Source of the DNA: Xanthomonas vasicola
GTDB taxonomy: Bacteria > Pseudomonadota > Gammaproteobacteria > Xanthomonadales > Xanthomonadaceae
DNA length: 56,625 nucleotides
Reading direction: 5' to 3'
NCBI RefSeq assembly: GCF_000772705.2
Contig: NZ_JSBW02000006.1
Coordinates: forward strand, 1 to 56,625
In this document: positions 26,650-36,829 of the stretch, piece after piece
Layout of the letters: every line of letters starts with the position of its first letter
How positions within the stretch are numbered: the stretch's first letter is position 1
Translations under genes and position numbers: made by a program
Notes under the pieces: model-generated
Databases searched by the model: none
What the model saw: only the letters and a program-made list of their open reading frames with translations
What the model was told of the DNA's origin: nothing

Positions 26650-26889
26650 TTACAACTCAACGATGCCCGCGTTCTTGCCAACGAAAGAGTGATAGCGCTG
26701 GCTGACGCCGACTCCGGCATCTTGCGCGATGCGGTTGGTGCGCAGGCGCTCTGTCCCGTGGTTTTCCAGTGCACCCGCCATTGCTTTTAGCAGGGCAGCA
26801 ATGCTGTATTTGGACCGCCACTGCCGCGCAACCTTGCATGGACGCGCGGATGCACGGCAGATGGTTTTTTCGTCACAAGCCAGGGTCAT
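26650..26889 (-). pseudogene. TetR-family regulator fragment
   Basis: The frame (up to 79 residues) contains a TetR-type DNA-binding segment: IAALLKAMAGALENHGTERL, then RTNRIAQDAGVGVSQRYHSF, ending GKNAGIVEL and a stop. The usual ~130-residue ligand-binding domain is absent, and the helix-turn-helix is followed directly by the stop. It is read as the 5' remnant of a deleted regulator. The remaining sequence between 26534 and 26972 shows nothing else. Confidence 0.55.
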
Positions 26890-26972
26890 CAGTCGCGGCG
26901 ACCGCCGCGCATCCTACCGAGATCGACTGCCACGCAGGGGCCAGAGCCCGCGTGCGCGGCAGGCGATTGCGC

Positions 26973-29177
26973 TTACGCGCGCAGCCTTTCGTCGTGCGCG
27001 GTTTTTGCAGCGGTCGCTGTCTTCGCAGTGGCGAGTGTGTGCGCTGCGCTGCGTGCCTGCGGCCGCGCGGTGTCCGATACCAACCGGAACACTGCCACGG
27101 CGCGGGTCAGGTCCGCTGCCTGGTCTTCCATGCTGCGCGCCGCCGCGGTGGCTTCTTCCACCAGTGCGGCGTTTTGCTGGGTCATTTCGTCCAGCTGCAT
27201 CACCGTGGTGCTGACCTGTTCGATGCCGGCACTTTGTTCGGTGCTGGCGGCGGTGATCTCGGCCATGATGTCGGTCACGCGTTTCACCGAGCTGACCACG
27301 TCGGTCATGGTGCTGCCGGCCTGTTGCACCAACTCCGAGCCTTGCGCCACTTTCTCAACCGAATCGGAAATCAGCTGTTTGATCTCCTTGGCGGCACCGG
27401 CCGAGCGCTGCGCCAGGGCGCGCACTTCGGTGGCGACCACGGCAAAACCACGTCCCTGTTCGCCGGCGCGTGCCGCTTCCACGGCTGCATTCAAGGCCAG
27501 GATATTGGTCTGGAAGGCGATGCCGTCGATGACCCCGATGATGTCGGAAATGCGCGCCGACGATTGCGTGATCGCCTGCATGGTGCTGACCACTTCCTGC
27601 ACCACGCGGCCGCCGCTTTCGGCCACTTCGCCGGTGCCCTTGACCAGTTGGTTGGCCTGGCGTGCGTTGTCGGCGTTCTGGCGTACGGTGGAGGTGAGTT
27701 CTTCCATCGAAGCGGCGGTTTCTTCCAGATTCGCCGCCTGGTGTTCGGTACGCGTGGACAGATCGGCATTGCCGCTGGCAATCTCACCTGCCGCGGTGTT
27801 GATCATCTCGGCCGATTGCTGGATGCCCTGCACGATGCTGGTCAATTGAATCGCGGTGCGGTTAGCCGCATCGGCCAACCGGCCAAACGCGCCTTCGTAA
27901 TGCGACTCGACGCGCTGCGACAGATCGCCGTCCGCGATCGCGGCCATGATGCGGCCCACATCGTCCAGCCCCGCATCGGCCTGCTGCATCAGGCCGTTCA
28001 AGGCCTGCACCATTTCCGCAAACGCGAATTGATAGCGCGATTGATCGCCACGTGCAGAGAAATCGCCGTGCGCGGCGGCATCGGCCAGACGTGCGATATC
28101 GCTGTTGATCGCCGACAGATTCTCTTTGACCGTATCCAGCGCCTGATGCAAGGCTGCGCGCTGGCCGGGCAGGCGGCGCATGTCGCGGCGTAGATCGCCA
28201 CGGCCGTAGTCGCTCATCACGTCCATGGCTTCATTGATGGCGTCCAGGTGTTCGAACACCACCGTGTTGACGCCGTGCGCCAGCGTGCCGTAATCGCCGG
28301 GGAAATCTTCCGGAATGCGATGCGCGATTTTTTCGCCCTGCTGCAGGCCGATCATGGTCTGCATTTCGCCATTGAAGCGCTGCAGCTGGTTCTGCATCTG
28401 CTGCATGCTGTGCATCAGCTGACCGGTTTCATCGCGCGATTCCACGCGGATGTCGTTGTCGAAGCGGCCCGAAGCGATTGCCTCTGCAGTGCGCGAGGCG
28501 GCGCGTAGCGGTGCCGCCATGGCCGAGGCGATCAACCAGCACAGCCCGATCACCAGTGCCACCAGGGCACCGCCAATCAAGGTCAAGGTGCGCGTGAATC
28601 CCCATGCCTGCACTTGAATGTCTTCGGCATACACGCCCATCACTAGCACCCAGTTCCAGGCCGGGAATTTCTCGGCGTAGCTGATTTTCGGTAACTGCTC
28701 CTTCTTGCCCGGCTTGGGCGCGTCGTAATAGCTGAAGCCATCGCCGCTGTCGATGGCGGTCTTGATGTCGCGATACACGTATTGCCCGGCATCGCTCTTG
28801 TAGTCGGTCATGTCGCTGCCGACCGGGCGCTTGGGATGCATCAGGATGCGCATCTGCGGGTCGACGATGAAAAAGTAATCCACGCCATCGTTGGTGCGCA
28901 TGTCGGCCAACGTGGTGCGTGCGGCTTCCTTGGCTTGCTCAAGGCTCAGTTCGCCGGCTTTGACCTTGTCGGCGTAGTGCTGCATCACGGTCAGGCCCAT
29001 CTCGACCTCGGTCTTGACGCTGAGCTTGCGCGCTTCAACCAGATCCAGATATTGCAACCGTGCGGCGGCCACCGCCAGCAGAATCACACCCACGGTCAAT
29101 AGCGTGCACAACAGGACGAATTTACGGGTGAGCGGGAGATTGGCAACGTAACGACGCAACATGGAAACGACGGGCAT
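26973..29177 (-). CDS. Methyl-accepting chemotaxis protein with sCache sensor
   Basis: Start ATG 29177 ([20 protein letters not shown]) gives 734 residues; ATG 29210 or 29162 are possible. Layout: a membrane helix ([20 protein letters not shown]), a periplasmic sCache_2 domain ([34 protein letters not shown]), a second helix ([20 protein letters not shown]), HAMP repeats, and the MCP signalling hairpin with [19 protein letters not shown] and [20 protein letters not shown]. Sensory Cache domains commonly bind small organic acids or amino acids. No C-terminal NWETF-like CheR/CheB pentapeptide is present. A sigma-28-type promoter precedes it, as expected for flagellar-regulon chemotaxis genes. 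Confidence 0.9.
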   Translation of the reverse strand: MPVVSMLRRYVANLPLTRKFVLLCTLLTVGVILLAVAAARLQYLDLVEARKLSVKTEVEMGLTVMQHYADKVKAGELSLEQAKEAARTTLADMRTNDGVDYFFIVDPQMRILMHPKRPVGSDMTDYKSDAGQYVYRDIKTAIDSGDGFSYYDAPKPGKKEQLPKISYAEKFPAWNWVLVMGVYAEDIQVQAWGFTRTLTLIGGALVALVIGLCWLIASAMAAPLRAASRTAEAIASGRFDNDIRVESRDETGQLMHSMQQMQNQLQRFNGEMQTMIGLQQGEKIAHRIPEDFPGDYGTLAHGVNTVVFEHLDAINEAMDVMSDYGRGDLRRDMRRLPGQRAALHQALDTVKENLSAINSDIARLADAAAHGDFSARGDQSRYQFAFAEMVQALNGLMQQADAGLDDVGRIMAAIADGDLSQRVESHYEGAFGRLADAANRTAIQLTSIVQGIQQSAEMINTAAGEIASGNADLSTRTEHQAANLEETAASMEELTSTVRQNADNARQANQLVKGTGEVAESGGRVVQEVVSTMQAITQSSARISDIIGVIDGIAFQTNILALNAAVEAARAGEQGRGFAVVATEVRALAQRSAGAAKEIKQLISDSVEKVAQGSELVQQAGSTMTDVVSSVKRVTDIMAEITAASTEQSAGIEQVSTTVMQLDEMTQQNAALVEEATAAARSMEDQAADLTRAVAVFRLVSDTARPQARSAAHTLATAKTATAAKTAHDERLRA

Positions 29178-29247
29178 GACAACGACATCCAAAACGCGCA
29201 CAAGCGCCATGGGTTGGATAGCGGCTGATGTACGCTGGTGTTGAACG

Positions 29248-29274
29248 TTATCTGCGGCCGCGCCTGCTTATTTA
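29248..29274 (-). promoter_or_regulatory. Sigma-28 (FliA) promoter of the chemoreceptor gene
   Basis: On the minus strand: TAAATAAG (29274-29267), exactly 11 bases, GCAGATAA (29255-29248). The consensus is TAAAGTTT-N11-GCCGATAA; the -10 differs at one base and the TAAA core is intact. It lies about 70 bases before the chosen start. Confidence 0.65.
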
Positions 29275-29555
29275 AGGCATTTATTGCATAACGACGCGAT
29301 GGCGATGTAAGTACGCAGCGCCATTGGGTGCGATGCGCATGATCGAACACAACGCATCGCACGCAATGGCGCGCTTGTCCTATCTACTCTGTCCTGTGAC
29401 TGCTGCGGTGTCCCGAAGACATCTGCTGTGTTCGGCCTGCTTGCAAGACGGTGCAGCGATCAGCCGCCCTGCAGGACAGCTCAGATCGTGCAACGCAGAC
29501 TGCGAAAGTCTGCGCTGCACTAGCCGGCGCGCTGCATGCTTTTACTGCATGTTGA

Positions 29556-30986
29556 TCAACCTGCCGCGCAGAAGCCGAACTCGGCCGTTGCACCGGCAGC
29601 CAGGGTGCGATTGAAGTCCACACCGCTGGCCTGCAGTGCGCTGCCGCTCTGCGACCAGGTTACATTCCAGGCGTTGTTGACGGTGCCGGTGACCGTCAGC
29701 GAGATCGACCACGTGCCGCTGGCGGTACCGGTATTGGTGACCTGCACGCGATTGCAGTAGCCGCCGTTCCACTTGCTGTCGGGGATCACCTTGGTGCTGA
29801 AGTCAGCGCCCGGCGTTGGCGTTGGCGTGGGGGTCGGAGTTGGCGTCGGAGTTGGCGTCGGTTTGGTGTTGCTTGCCGCGCCCCATAGCGTCCGCAACAA
29901 GGTCATCTTGTCTTCGCGCACCGTGGTCCAATCGTCGCGCAGGATGCCGCCGGTACCGTCGCTATTGGGGTTCCACGCCCAATAGAGCCCCTGGTTGATG
30001 CCTTTGCTGCGCAGGTACTTCACCAGTGCGTCTTGCCAGACCTTGTCGCGCGGATCGCCTTCGCCGTACTTGCCGCCGAATTCGCCGAGCAGCAGGGCGT
30101 AACTTCCGGCGAACTGGCCGAAGTGACGCTCCCAAATAAGTGGCATGTTGTTGGGGAAGTCGCTGTCGTTGAAGTATGACTGCACATACACGTCCGGGCC
30201 GTACACATGCGGTACCAGCAACAGCCGGTTGGCCGGAATGTTGAGCTTGGTGCAGGCCAGCGGCTGCAGGTTGCCGCCCCAAAAGATGCCGCCATTGGTG
30301 GAGCAGACCGGGTTGTCGGTGATGCCTTCCACAGCAATGATCCACTTTGGTGCCACCGCAAGCACAGCGGCAGAACCGCGCTCGGCGGCCTTGTTCCAGT
30401 CGGTGGCGGCGTTGCCCGTGCCCCAGGTCGCGGCGCCGTGCGGCTCGTTCTTCAAATCCACGCCGATCACGCTCGGCACGTTCTTGTAGCGGTTGGCGAC
30501 AAAGCGCAGATCGTTCAGCCATTGCGCTTCGGAATACGAATCGGTGTACCACAGCTCTGAAATGGAACCGCAATCGGGACTGTGGTTATCCAGCAATACA
30601 TACATGCCGCGTGCGTTGAATTCGTTGATCACTTTGTCGAGAATCTGTAACGAGCTCAGGCCCTGCAAGTCGGCATTGCGGCTGTAGTCGATGCTGGTGG
30701 GCATGGTGTCGCTACGCAGCGTGGCCGGGCAGAACGGCAGGCGCACCGCGTTGAAGCCCAGGCCCTGCATCTGGTCGATCATATCTTTCCAGTTGCGTAC
30801 CCACAGGCCATGAATGACATGGTTGCTGGTCTCGAAGCCGAACACGTTCACGCCCTTGAGCTGAACCACCTTGCCCTTGTCGTTGACGATCTTGTTTTTG
30901 CTGACCGAATAGCTGAAAGCCGGAGCGGCGGTTAGCGCTAACATCGTTGCAAATGCGAGCGTACTTGCAGCCTTGAAGATGGACAT
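29556..30986 (-). CDS. Secreted endo-1,4-beta-glucanase (GH5) with C-terminal CBM2
   Basis: A 476-residue protein of the Xanthomonas EngXCA type: signal peptide 1-25 (ending APAFS), a GH5 domain about 26-370 with acid/base Glu181 in DLKNEPHG, His260/Tyr262 in HVYGPD and nucleophile Glu302 in GEFGG, a Pro-Thr repeat linker (about 375-392), and a CBM2-like cellulose-binding domain to the end (WNGGYCNRVQVTNTG, terminal cysteine in GFCAAG). It would be secreted by type II secretion and cleave cellulose in plant walls. CAGGAG precedes the ATG. The linker DNA is a GTTGGC/GTCGGA repeat. The family match is strong; the exact paralogue (egl or engXCA) is not fixed. Confidence 0.92.
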   Translation of the reverse strand: MSIFKAASTLAFATMLALTAAPAFSYSVSKNKIVNDKGKVVQLKGVNVFGFETSNHVIHGLWVRNWKDMIDQMQGLGFNAVRLPFCPATLRSDTMPTSIDYSRNADLQGLSSLQILDKVINEFNARGMYVLLDNHSPDCGSISELWYTDSYSEAQWLNDLRFVANRYKNVPSVIGVDLKNEPHGAATWGTGNAATDWNKAAERGSAAVLAVAPKWIIAVEGITDNPVCSTNGGIFWGGNLQPLACTKLNIPANRLLLVPHVYGPDVYVQSYFNDSDFPNNMPLIWERHFGQFAGSYALLLGEFGGKYGEGDPRDKVWQDALVKYLRSKGINQGLYWAWNPNSDGTGGILRDDWTTVREDKMTLLRTLWGAASNTKPTPTPTPTPTPTPTPTPGADFSTKVIPDSKWNGGYCNRVQVTNTGTASGTWSISLTVTGTVNNAWNVTWSQSGSALQASGVDFNRTLAAGATAEFGFCAAG

Positions 30987-31001
30987 GATGTCTCCTGGTT
31001 A

Positions 31002-31026
31002 AGCGAGCTCGACAGTCGAGCTCGCT
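31002..31026. promoter_or_regulatory. Perfect palindrome upstream of the endoglucanase gene
   Basis: AGCGAGCTCGA, CAG, TCGAGCTCGCT: 11-bp arms, no mismatches, centred 28 bases before the endoglucanase ATG. It could be a regulator operator or a 5' mRNA hairpin. A partial match, GAGCGAGCTCGAC, occurs at about 23820. Confidence 0.5.
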
Positions 31027-31194
31027 GAGGGGGCATCTTGGTCTTCGGCTGTGCCGCGTGGCGTGACCGGTGCCACAGAGAAGCGCAGTGGCATACCAGT
31101 CACATCCAAGCTGCGGGCGAGCTCGCTTTCCCGCACACTAGGGTTGCTGCGTGCTGTCCGCAGGTTGTCCTTTACTGTTGCCGGAGTGTCCCCC

Positions 31195-32682
31195 ATGTCC
31201 TTGTTGCGTGCCGAACTGGCGCAATGGCGCGCCTCCCCCGCGCGCGAACTACTGGCCGGTGCGGTGGCCACGTTTGCCCTGATTCCCGAAGTGATTGCAT
31301 TCGCGTTCGTGGCCGGGGTCGATCCGCAGGTGGGCCTGTTCGCATCCTTCGTGATTGGCATCGTGATTGCGTTCTGTGGCGGACGCCCTGCGATGATTTC
31401 TGCTGCAGCCGGCTCGGTGGCACTGGTGGCTGCACCGCTGGTGGCTGCGCACGGGCTACCGTATCTGCTGGCCGCCGGCTTGCTGGCCGGCGCAGTGCAG
31501 ATTCTGTTCGGGCTGCTGCGGCTGGGCGTGCTAATGCGCTTTGTCAGTAGCTCGGTGCGCACCGGTTTCGTCAATGCGCTGGCAGTGTTGATCTTCGCCG
31601 CGCAGTTGCCGCATCTGTTAGGTGCCAATCTGACCACCTGGGTCATGCTGGGCGTAGGGATGGCCATCATCTACGGCCTGCCGCGTCTGCGCGTGCCGGG
31701 AGTGTCGGCAATTCCTTCGCCACTGTTGTGCATTCTGCTGCTCAGCGTTGCCAGCACCGCGCTGCATCTGCCGCTCAAGACCGTGGCCGATCTGGGCAAG
31801 CTGCCCAACGCGCTGCCGTTCCTGCAATGGCCGGCGGTGCCGTTGACGCTGGAAACGCTGCGCATCATTGCGCTGCCGGCGCTGGCCATTGCGATGGTGG
31901 GCTTGCTCGAATCGATGATGACCGCGCGCGTGGTCGATGAACTCACCGACACGCCCAGCAACAAGAACCGCGAATGCACCGGGCTAGGCATCGCCAACGC
32001 TGCCGCCAGTCTGTTCGGCGGCATTGCCGGCTGCGGCATGATCGGGCAGACCGTGGGCAACGTGAAATACGGCGGCCGTGGTCGTCTCTCTACGTTGTTT
32101 GCCGGCGTGTTCCTGCTGATCCTGATGGTGATGCTCAAGCCGTGGGTGTCGCAGGTGCCGGTGGTGGCGCTGGTGGCGATCATGGTGATGGTGTCGGCGG
32201 AGACCTTCGACTGGCGCTCGCTGCGCACGGTGGTGACCAACCCGCGTACGTCCAGCGTGGTGATGCTGGCGACCGTGGCGGTGACGTTATTCACCCACAA
32301 TCTGGCGGCAGGTGTGGCGGTAGGCGTGCTGCTGAGCGGGGTATTCTTCACCTTCAAGGTGGCCGGGCTGTTGCAGATCACGCACGCCGACAGCGCCGAT
32401 GGTGTGCGCACCTACAGCGTGCGCGGGCAGGTGTTCTTCGCCTCGGCCGATGTCTTCATCGATGCCTTCGATGCACGCGAGGTGCCTGGCGGCGCAGCGG
32501 TGCTCGACGTCAGCCGCGCACACTTCTGGGACATCACCGCAGTGGCAGCACTGGACAAGGTGGTGCAGCGCTTGCGCCATCACGAGTTGGACGTGCAAGT
32601 GAAAGGCCTGAATGCAGGCAGCAGGCGCCTGATGCAGCGGCATGCCTTGGGTGAGGACGCGCTGGAATCTGCGTTGCCCTGA
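31195..32682 (+). CDS. SulP-family anion transporter with STAS domain
   Basis: A 495-residue protein from ATG 31195 (MSLLRAELAQWRASPAREL), with CGGAG upstream. The membrane part (about 1-390) shows the SulP pattern: GAVATFALIPEVIAFAFVAG, GGRPAMISAAAGSVALV, ESMMTARVVDELTDT and NKNRECTGLGIANAAASLFG. A C-terminal STAS domain (about 400-490) contains AAVLDVSRAHFWDITAVAAL. Such proteins carry sulfate, bicarbonate or dicarboxylates across the inner membrane. Substrate is not predictable here. It is divergent from the endoglucanase gene and alone on its transcript. Confidence 0.88.
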   Translation: MSLLRAELAQWRASPARELLAGAVATFALIPEVIAFAFVAGVDPQVGLFASFVIGIVIAFCGGRPAMISAAAGSVALVAAPLVAAHGLPYLLAAGLLAGAVQILFGLLRLGVLMRFVSSSVRTGFVNALAVLIFAAQLPHLLGANLTTWVMLGVGMAIIYGLPRLRVPGVSAIPSPLLCILLLSVASTALHLPLKTVADLGKLPNALPFLQWPAVPLTLETLRIIALPALAIAMVGLLESMMTARVVDELTDTPSNKNRECTGLGIANAAASLFGGIAGCGMIGQTVGNVKYGGRGRLSTLFAGVFLLILMVMLKPWVSQVPVVALVAIMVMVSAETFDWRSLRTVVTNPRTSSVVMLATVAVTLFTHNLAAGVAVGVLLSGVFFTFKVAGLLQITHADSADGVRTYSVRGQVFFASADVFIDAFDAREVPGGAAVLDVSRAHFWDITAVAALDKVVQRLRHHELDVQVKGLNAGSRRLMQRHALGEDALESALP

Positions 32683-32916
32683 GCCGGGGTCACGCGGCCG
32701 GGATGCGCCCCGCATGCCTGGCGCGCACCCAGTGCCTGGCTGTCCCTGCCCTGAGCGCAGCTGCGCGCGAACGCAAGTTCGGGTAGGCGACGCCAATGAT
32801 TCGGCATCCTGATTGCCGGTGGTTGCCGTGAAGCCAGTGCGTTCCAACCCGAGATGTGCGCCTGCGTGCCGTGCCCGGCGCTGCGGGCGCGTGTCTGTTC
32901 ACGGGGTGGCGCGGCC

Positions 32917-33892
32917 ATGACCAATGCACCGCTTCTGGAACGGATGGTGGACCTGACCACCATCCGCGATGCCGATCTGCTCGACCTGAGTCTGGTGCGC
33001 ACCGTGCGCGAGGTCTGCGCCGCCGAAGAACTCTCGCTGCGACGCATCGCCCCGGACGGCCGCAGCATGGCCGAAACGCGTCTGCGCGACGACGGCCGGC
33101 TGTCGCTGACGGTGGCCGAGATCCACCATGCACGCACGCGCATCCAGCTGGCCGAGGTCCATGTGCCGGGCGATGTGGTGCAGCTGCAGGAAGATGGCCG
33201 CCCCTTGCTGGTCTACCCAATGATGAAAGTGCGCGGCATCCGCACCTGCCTGCGGGTGGCCGGCGCGCGCATTGCCGGCATTGCCAAGCAAGCGATGCTG
33301 CAGCGCTTTGCGCGCTTCTTCCAGAATTACCGCAGCCTGCGCGACGACGCCCAGCGCGAGGCACTGACTGGTCTGCGCAACCACAAGACCTTCGACGATG
33401 TGATCCTGCGGCTGTTTGCAGGCGGTGCCGAATCCGCAGCGGAACAGGGCGTGGCTGGGGATTGTCGACATCGATCACTGCAAGCGCGTCAACGACACTT
33501 TCGGCCATTTGTATGGCGACGAGGTGCTGCTGTTGGTCGCACAGCTGATGCAACGGACGTTTCGCCAGGACGACCTGCTGTTGCGCTTCGGCGACGAAGA
33601 GTTCGTGATTGTTTTGCGCGGCGTGGACCGCGATACCGCTGTGAGCCTGTTCGAGCGATTCCGGCTGGCCGTGGCCGAGTTACCTGTTCCCGCAGGTGGG
33701 GCAGGTCACGCGCAGTACCGGCATCGTCGAACTGACCCAGGGTCAGCTGATCAGCGAAATGCTGGACGAAGCCGACGGCGCTGTACTGGGCCAAGCAACA
33801 GGGCCGCAATCGCGCGGCGGTGTATGCCGAGCTGATCGCCGGCGGGCAGTGCGGCAGGTTGCGCACCCGGTGGGCAGCGTCGATCTGTCCTG
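32917..33892 (+). pseudogene. GGDEF-domain protein with several frameshifts
   Basis: From ATG 32917 (MTNAPLLERMVDLTTIRDAD) an N-terminal sensor-like region of about 170 residues leads into DAQREALTGLRNHKTFDDVI. The GGDEF domain then continues in a second frame (WLGIVDIDHCKRVNDTFGHL and LLRFGDEEFVIVL) after a shift near 33450. It moves to a third frame (TRSTGIVELTQGQLISEMLD) near 33690, and returns as AAVYAELIAGGQ near 33815. With at least three shifts and a GDEEF signature it is not functional as one protein. The ancestor was a diguanylate cyclase-like protein; three indels in one gene are more than expected from a single sequencing fault. Confidence 0.8.
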
Positions 33893-34062
33893 AGCCGCAG
33901 CGGCGCGTTGGAGCAGGCCACCGGCCCACTCGCCGCAGACAACCGCATCGACCTTCATCCGCGCACAGCGCAATCGCACTGCATGCATTGGCGCGGGCGC
34001 GGATATCGTCCTGCACGCGATGCTGGCTACACTCCAGGGCTATCCAAGATCTGGGGTGTGCA

Positions 34063-35712
34063 ATGAAGCGAGTTGCCGTAGGACTTCTGGCAATGGCGGT
34101 CTCGACCGCGCTGATGGCGGCCACGCCGAGTTTTGATGGCGCGCGCATCTCGCGCGACGTCAAGGAACTTGCCTCCGATGCCTATGAAGGTCGCGGTCCT
34201 GCCACTGCCGGCGAAGAAAAGACCATTGCCTACCTGAGCAAGCAGTTCGCCGAGGCCGGCCTGCAGCCGGGCGGCGATCTGGCCAACGGCAAGCGCGCCT
34301 GGACCCAGGCGGTGCCGCTGCGGCGCGCCGATATCGTCGGCACGCCTACCATTGCGGTGCAGAACGCCGGCAAGCCGCAAGCGCTGACCCAGGGCAAGCA
34401 AATCGCCATCCGCGCCGCGCTGGATGGCTCATCCCACGTGGAGATCGCCAACGCGCCGCTGGTGTTCGTCGGCTACGGTGTCAAGGCGCCGGAGCGCAAC
34501 TGGGACGACTTCAAGGGTGTAGATCTGAAGGGCAAGATCGCCGTGGTACTGATCAACGACCCGGATTTTGAAACCGGCAAGGGGGATTTCGACGGCGTCG
34601 GCATGACCTACTACGGCCGCTGGACCTACAAGTACGAAGAAGGCGCGCGCCAGGGCGCCCTCGGCGTGCTGGTCGTGCACGAAGCCGCGCCGGCCTCGTA
34701 TGGCTGGGACACGGTGGCCAGCTCCAACACCAACACCATGTTCGACGTGGTGCGCGACAACCCGCGTAGCGCGCATCCCACGCTGGAAGGCTGGATCCAG
34801 CGCGATCTGGCCACCGAGCTGTTCAAGCATGCCGGGTTGGATTTCGAGACCTTGAAGAAGCAAGCGCAGGCGCGCGGCTTCAAGCCGGTCGAACTCAAGA
34901 ACCAGCGTTTGAGCACCAGCTACCGGGTCAAGTCCGACGTGATCACGTCGCACAACGTCGTCGCGCGATTGGAAGGCAGCAAGCATCCCAACGAAACGCT
35001 GATCTACAGCGCGCACTGGGACCACATCGGCGTGGGCAAGCCGGATGCACGTGGCGACACCATCTTCAACGGCGCATTGGACAACGCCAGCGGCACCGCT
35101 GCGTTGCTGGAGCTGGCGCGCAGTTTCGCCAAGGGGCCAAAGCCCGAGCGCTCGGTGGTGTTCCTGGCCGTCACCGCCGAAGAGAAGGGCTTGCTGGGCT
35201 CGGAGTTCTACGCATCCAAGCCGCTGTATCCGCTGGACACCACGGTGGCGGTGATCAACATGGACGGCATGAATCCGTTCGTGCCTTCGCGCGATTTCGG
35301 CATCTACGGCACCGCAAAACTCGAACTGCTCGATCAACTGAAGAGCGTCGCTGCGCAATCCAAATTGCGCTACACGCCCGATCCCAAACCGCAGGCTGGC
35401 TATTTCTTCCGCTCCGATCATTTCTCCTTCGCCAAGCGCGGTGTGCCGGCGCTGTCGTATGCAGCCGGCCAGGACTGGGAAGTGGGCGGCGTGGCGGCAG
35501 GCAAGGCCGCAGCCGACGACTACACCGCCAAGCGCTATCACCAGCAAGGCGACGAATGGAAGCCGGGTTGGACCTTCGCCGGCGCTGCACGCGACTTGGG
35601 TGTGTTGTATACGCTAGGCCAGCAGCTTGCCGACTCGCGTCAGTGGCCGAACTGGAGCCAAGACTCGGAGTTCCGCGCCACCCGCGACGCCAGCGAGACG
35701 GCACGCAAGTAA
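34063..35712 (+). CDS. M28-family zinc peptidase with PA domain, exported
   Basis: A 549-residue protein from ATG 34063 with a signal peptide (MKRVAVGLLAMAVSTALMAA). A PA-type insert lies at about 120-260 (PLVFVGYGVKAPERNWDDFK). The M28 catalytic core shows the expected ligands: YSAHWDHIGVG (His/Asp), NGALDNASGTAALLELA (bridging Asp), VTAEEKGLLGSEFY (catalytic Glu pair), VINMDGMNPF and RSDHFSFAKRG. It is an aminopeptidase-type enzyme acting in the periplasm or outside. Length and domain order match bacterial M28 peptidases. Confidence 0.9.
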   Translation: MKRVAVGLLAMAVSTALMAATPSFDGARISRDVKELASDAYEGRGPATAGEEKTIAYLSKQFAEAGLQPGGDLANGKRAWTQAVPLRRADIVGTPTIAVQNAGKPQALTQGKQIAIRAALDGSSHVEIANAPLVFVGYGVKAPERNWDDFKGVDLKGKIAVVLINDPDFETGKGDFDGVGMTYYGRWTYKYEEGARQGALGVLVVHEAAPASYGWDTVASSNTNTMFDVVRDNPRSAHPTLEGWIQRDLATELFKHAGLDFETLKKQAQARGFKPVELKNQRLSTSYRVKSDVITSHNVVARLEGSKHPNETLIYSAHWDHIGVGKPDARGDTIFNGALDNASGTAALLELARSFAKGPKPERSVVFLAVTAEEKGLLGSEFYASKPLYPLDTTVAVINMDGMNPFVPSRDFGIYGTAKLELLDQLKSVAAQSKLRYTPDPKPQAGYFFRSDHFSFAKRGVPALSYAAGQDWEVGGVAAGKAAADDYTAKRYHQQGDEWKPGWTFAGAARDLGVLYTLGQQLADSRQWPNWSQDSEFRATRDASETARK

Positions 35713-36829
35713 CAGCGGATGACAATGCTATTGCGCCGCGATCAGGCGGGCGCTGCGGTTATTGGTGCGGCACGTATCAGGTGTACATGCCGCTTTGAGT
35801 GTGCGTTGCCCGCCGCCTATTGAGTGCTTGCGATGTTCTACTCAGTCCCTAAAGATCGCCGATCTCTGCGTTCTTGTGATGGATTGAACGCTGTGCCTAA
35901 GTTAGTTGCAGTTGCAGTCTGTAGATCTCGGAGCTGCTGATCTGCGGCTCGGTTGCAGGGCCCTTGCCCGTCCACCATCGCAGGACACGCTGCAAGTACG
36001 TCCCTGTAAGCTCCTTGGCGGCATCCATGCCGCCCAGGGTCCCGCGACGGTGGGCGGGCAAGGACCAGTCACGCTGGTCGGTGTGCATAGCTTTCAATAA
36101 CGCAGCACGGAAACCGCCTGGTGCGGTGTCCTCGCCGCTTGCGGGACTGTTGGCGGTGTGGATGCCGCCATCGAGCCCCATGGACGGGTTTACGGCGTGT
36201 CCCGCGAGCGCTGAGGGCACCGCACACTCGACCAACCAAGCTTTTCACTCAAGCCACGCAACGCCTGGAACGCCAGATCGTCTTAACCGATTAGAGCGAT
36301 CAGTAGCTGGCGACGTCACGTTCTGCTTCTTCAGCAAAGCAGTCAGCAAATTGTTTGGGGCGGCGAGGACCGCCATGTGACCAGCCAGGCTTTGCCCCAA
36401 GTCATCGCTTGCATCCAAGAAATGCAACGCCAACACCCCGTCACTGCAACCGATTCCACGTCATGGCACACCAATTGCAACGCTTCTGCATGACAGCCAG
36501 GCATGCTGCCCCGTGACAGCATGTGCGTTAGGCTGCAATCTGTTGGGGTTGCGTTCGGTCGCTGCGGCGTAGTCTGCCGCGCGGTCCTCGTCGGGAGGGG
36601 CGAAGACTGCAAGCGGCCTTCGTTGCTTTAACGGTCGATTCTTTAGGATGCGCTGCGGCATGAGGTTGCAGCCAGGAGAACTTGTGCATCGGAGTGGTTT
36701 CAGAGCGTCTTGGTCGCACAGCGTCGGGCTCGCCCGCGTCACCGCGTGCCAGGCAACATCGCACTGCATGGCGGGTATGGACCCCCCGTTTCAGCCCGCA
36801 CTGTCGCTCTCGCGCGACGGGCAGCCCTG
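35713..36829. other. 1.1-kb region with gene or repeat remnants
   Basis: No intact gene is supported. On the minus strand, 35897-36235 reads as a short protein-like frame with GTLGGMDAAKELTGTYLQRV. That sequence looks to me like a recurrent xanthomonad intergenic repeat or mobile-element flank, not a gene. The segment GGCGGCATCCATGCCGCC near 36018 is partly palindromic and is echoed near 36160. The rest holds the mdoH promoter region. Confidence 0.4.

Noticed and set aside
29815..29865. GTTGGC/GTCGGA short repeats considered as a CRISPR or VNTR
   Set aside because: They encode the Pro-Thr linker of the endoglucanase; no repeat-spacer structure.
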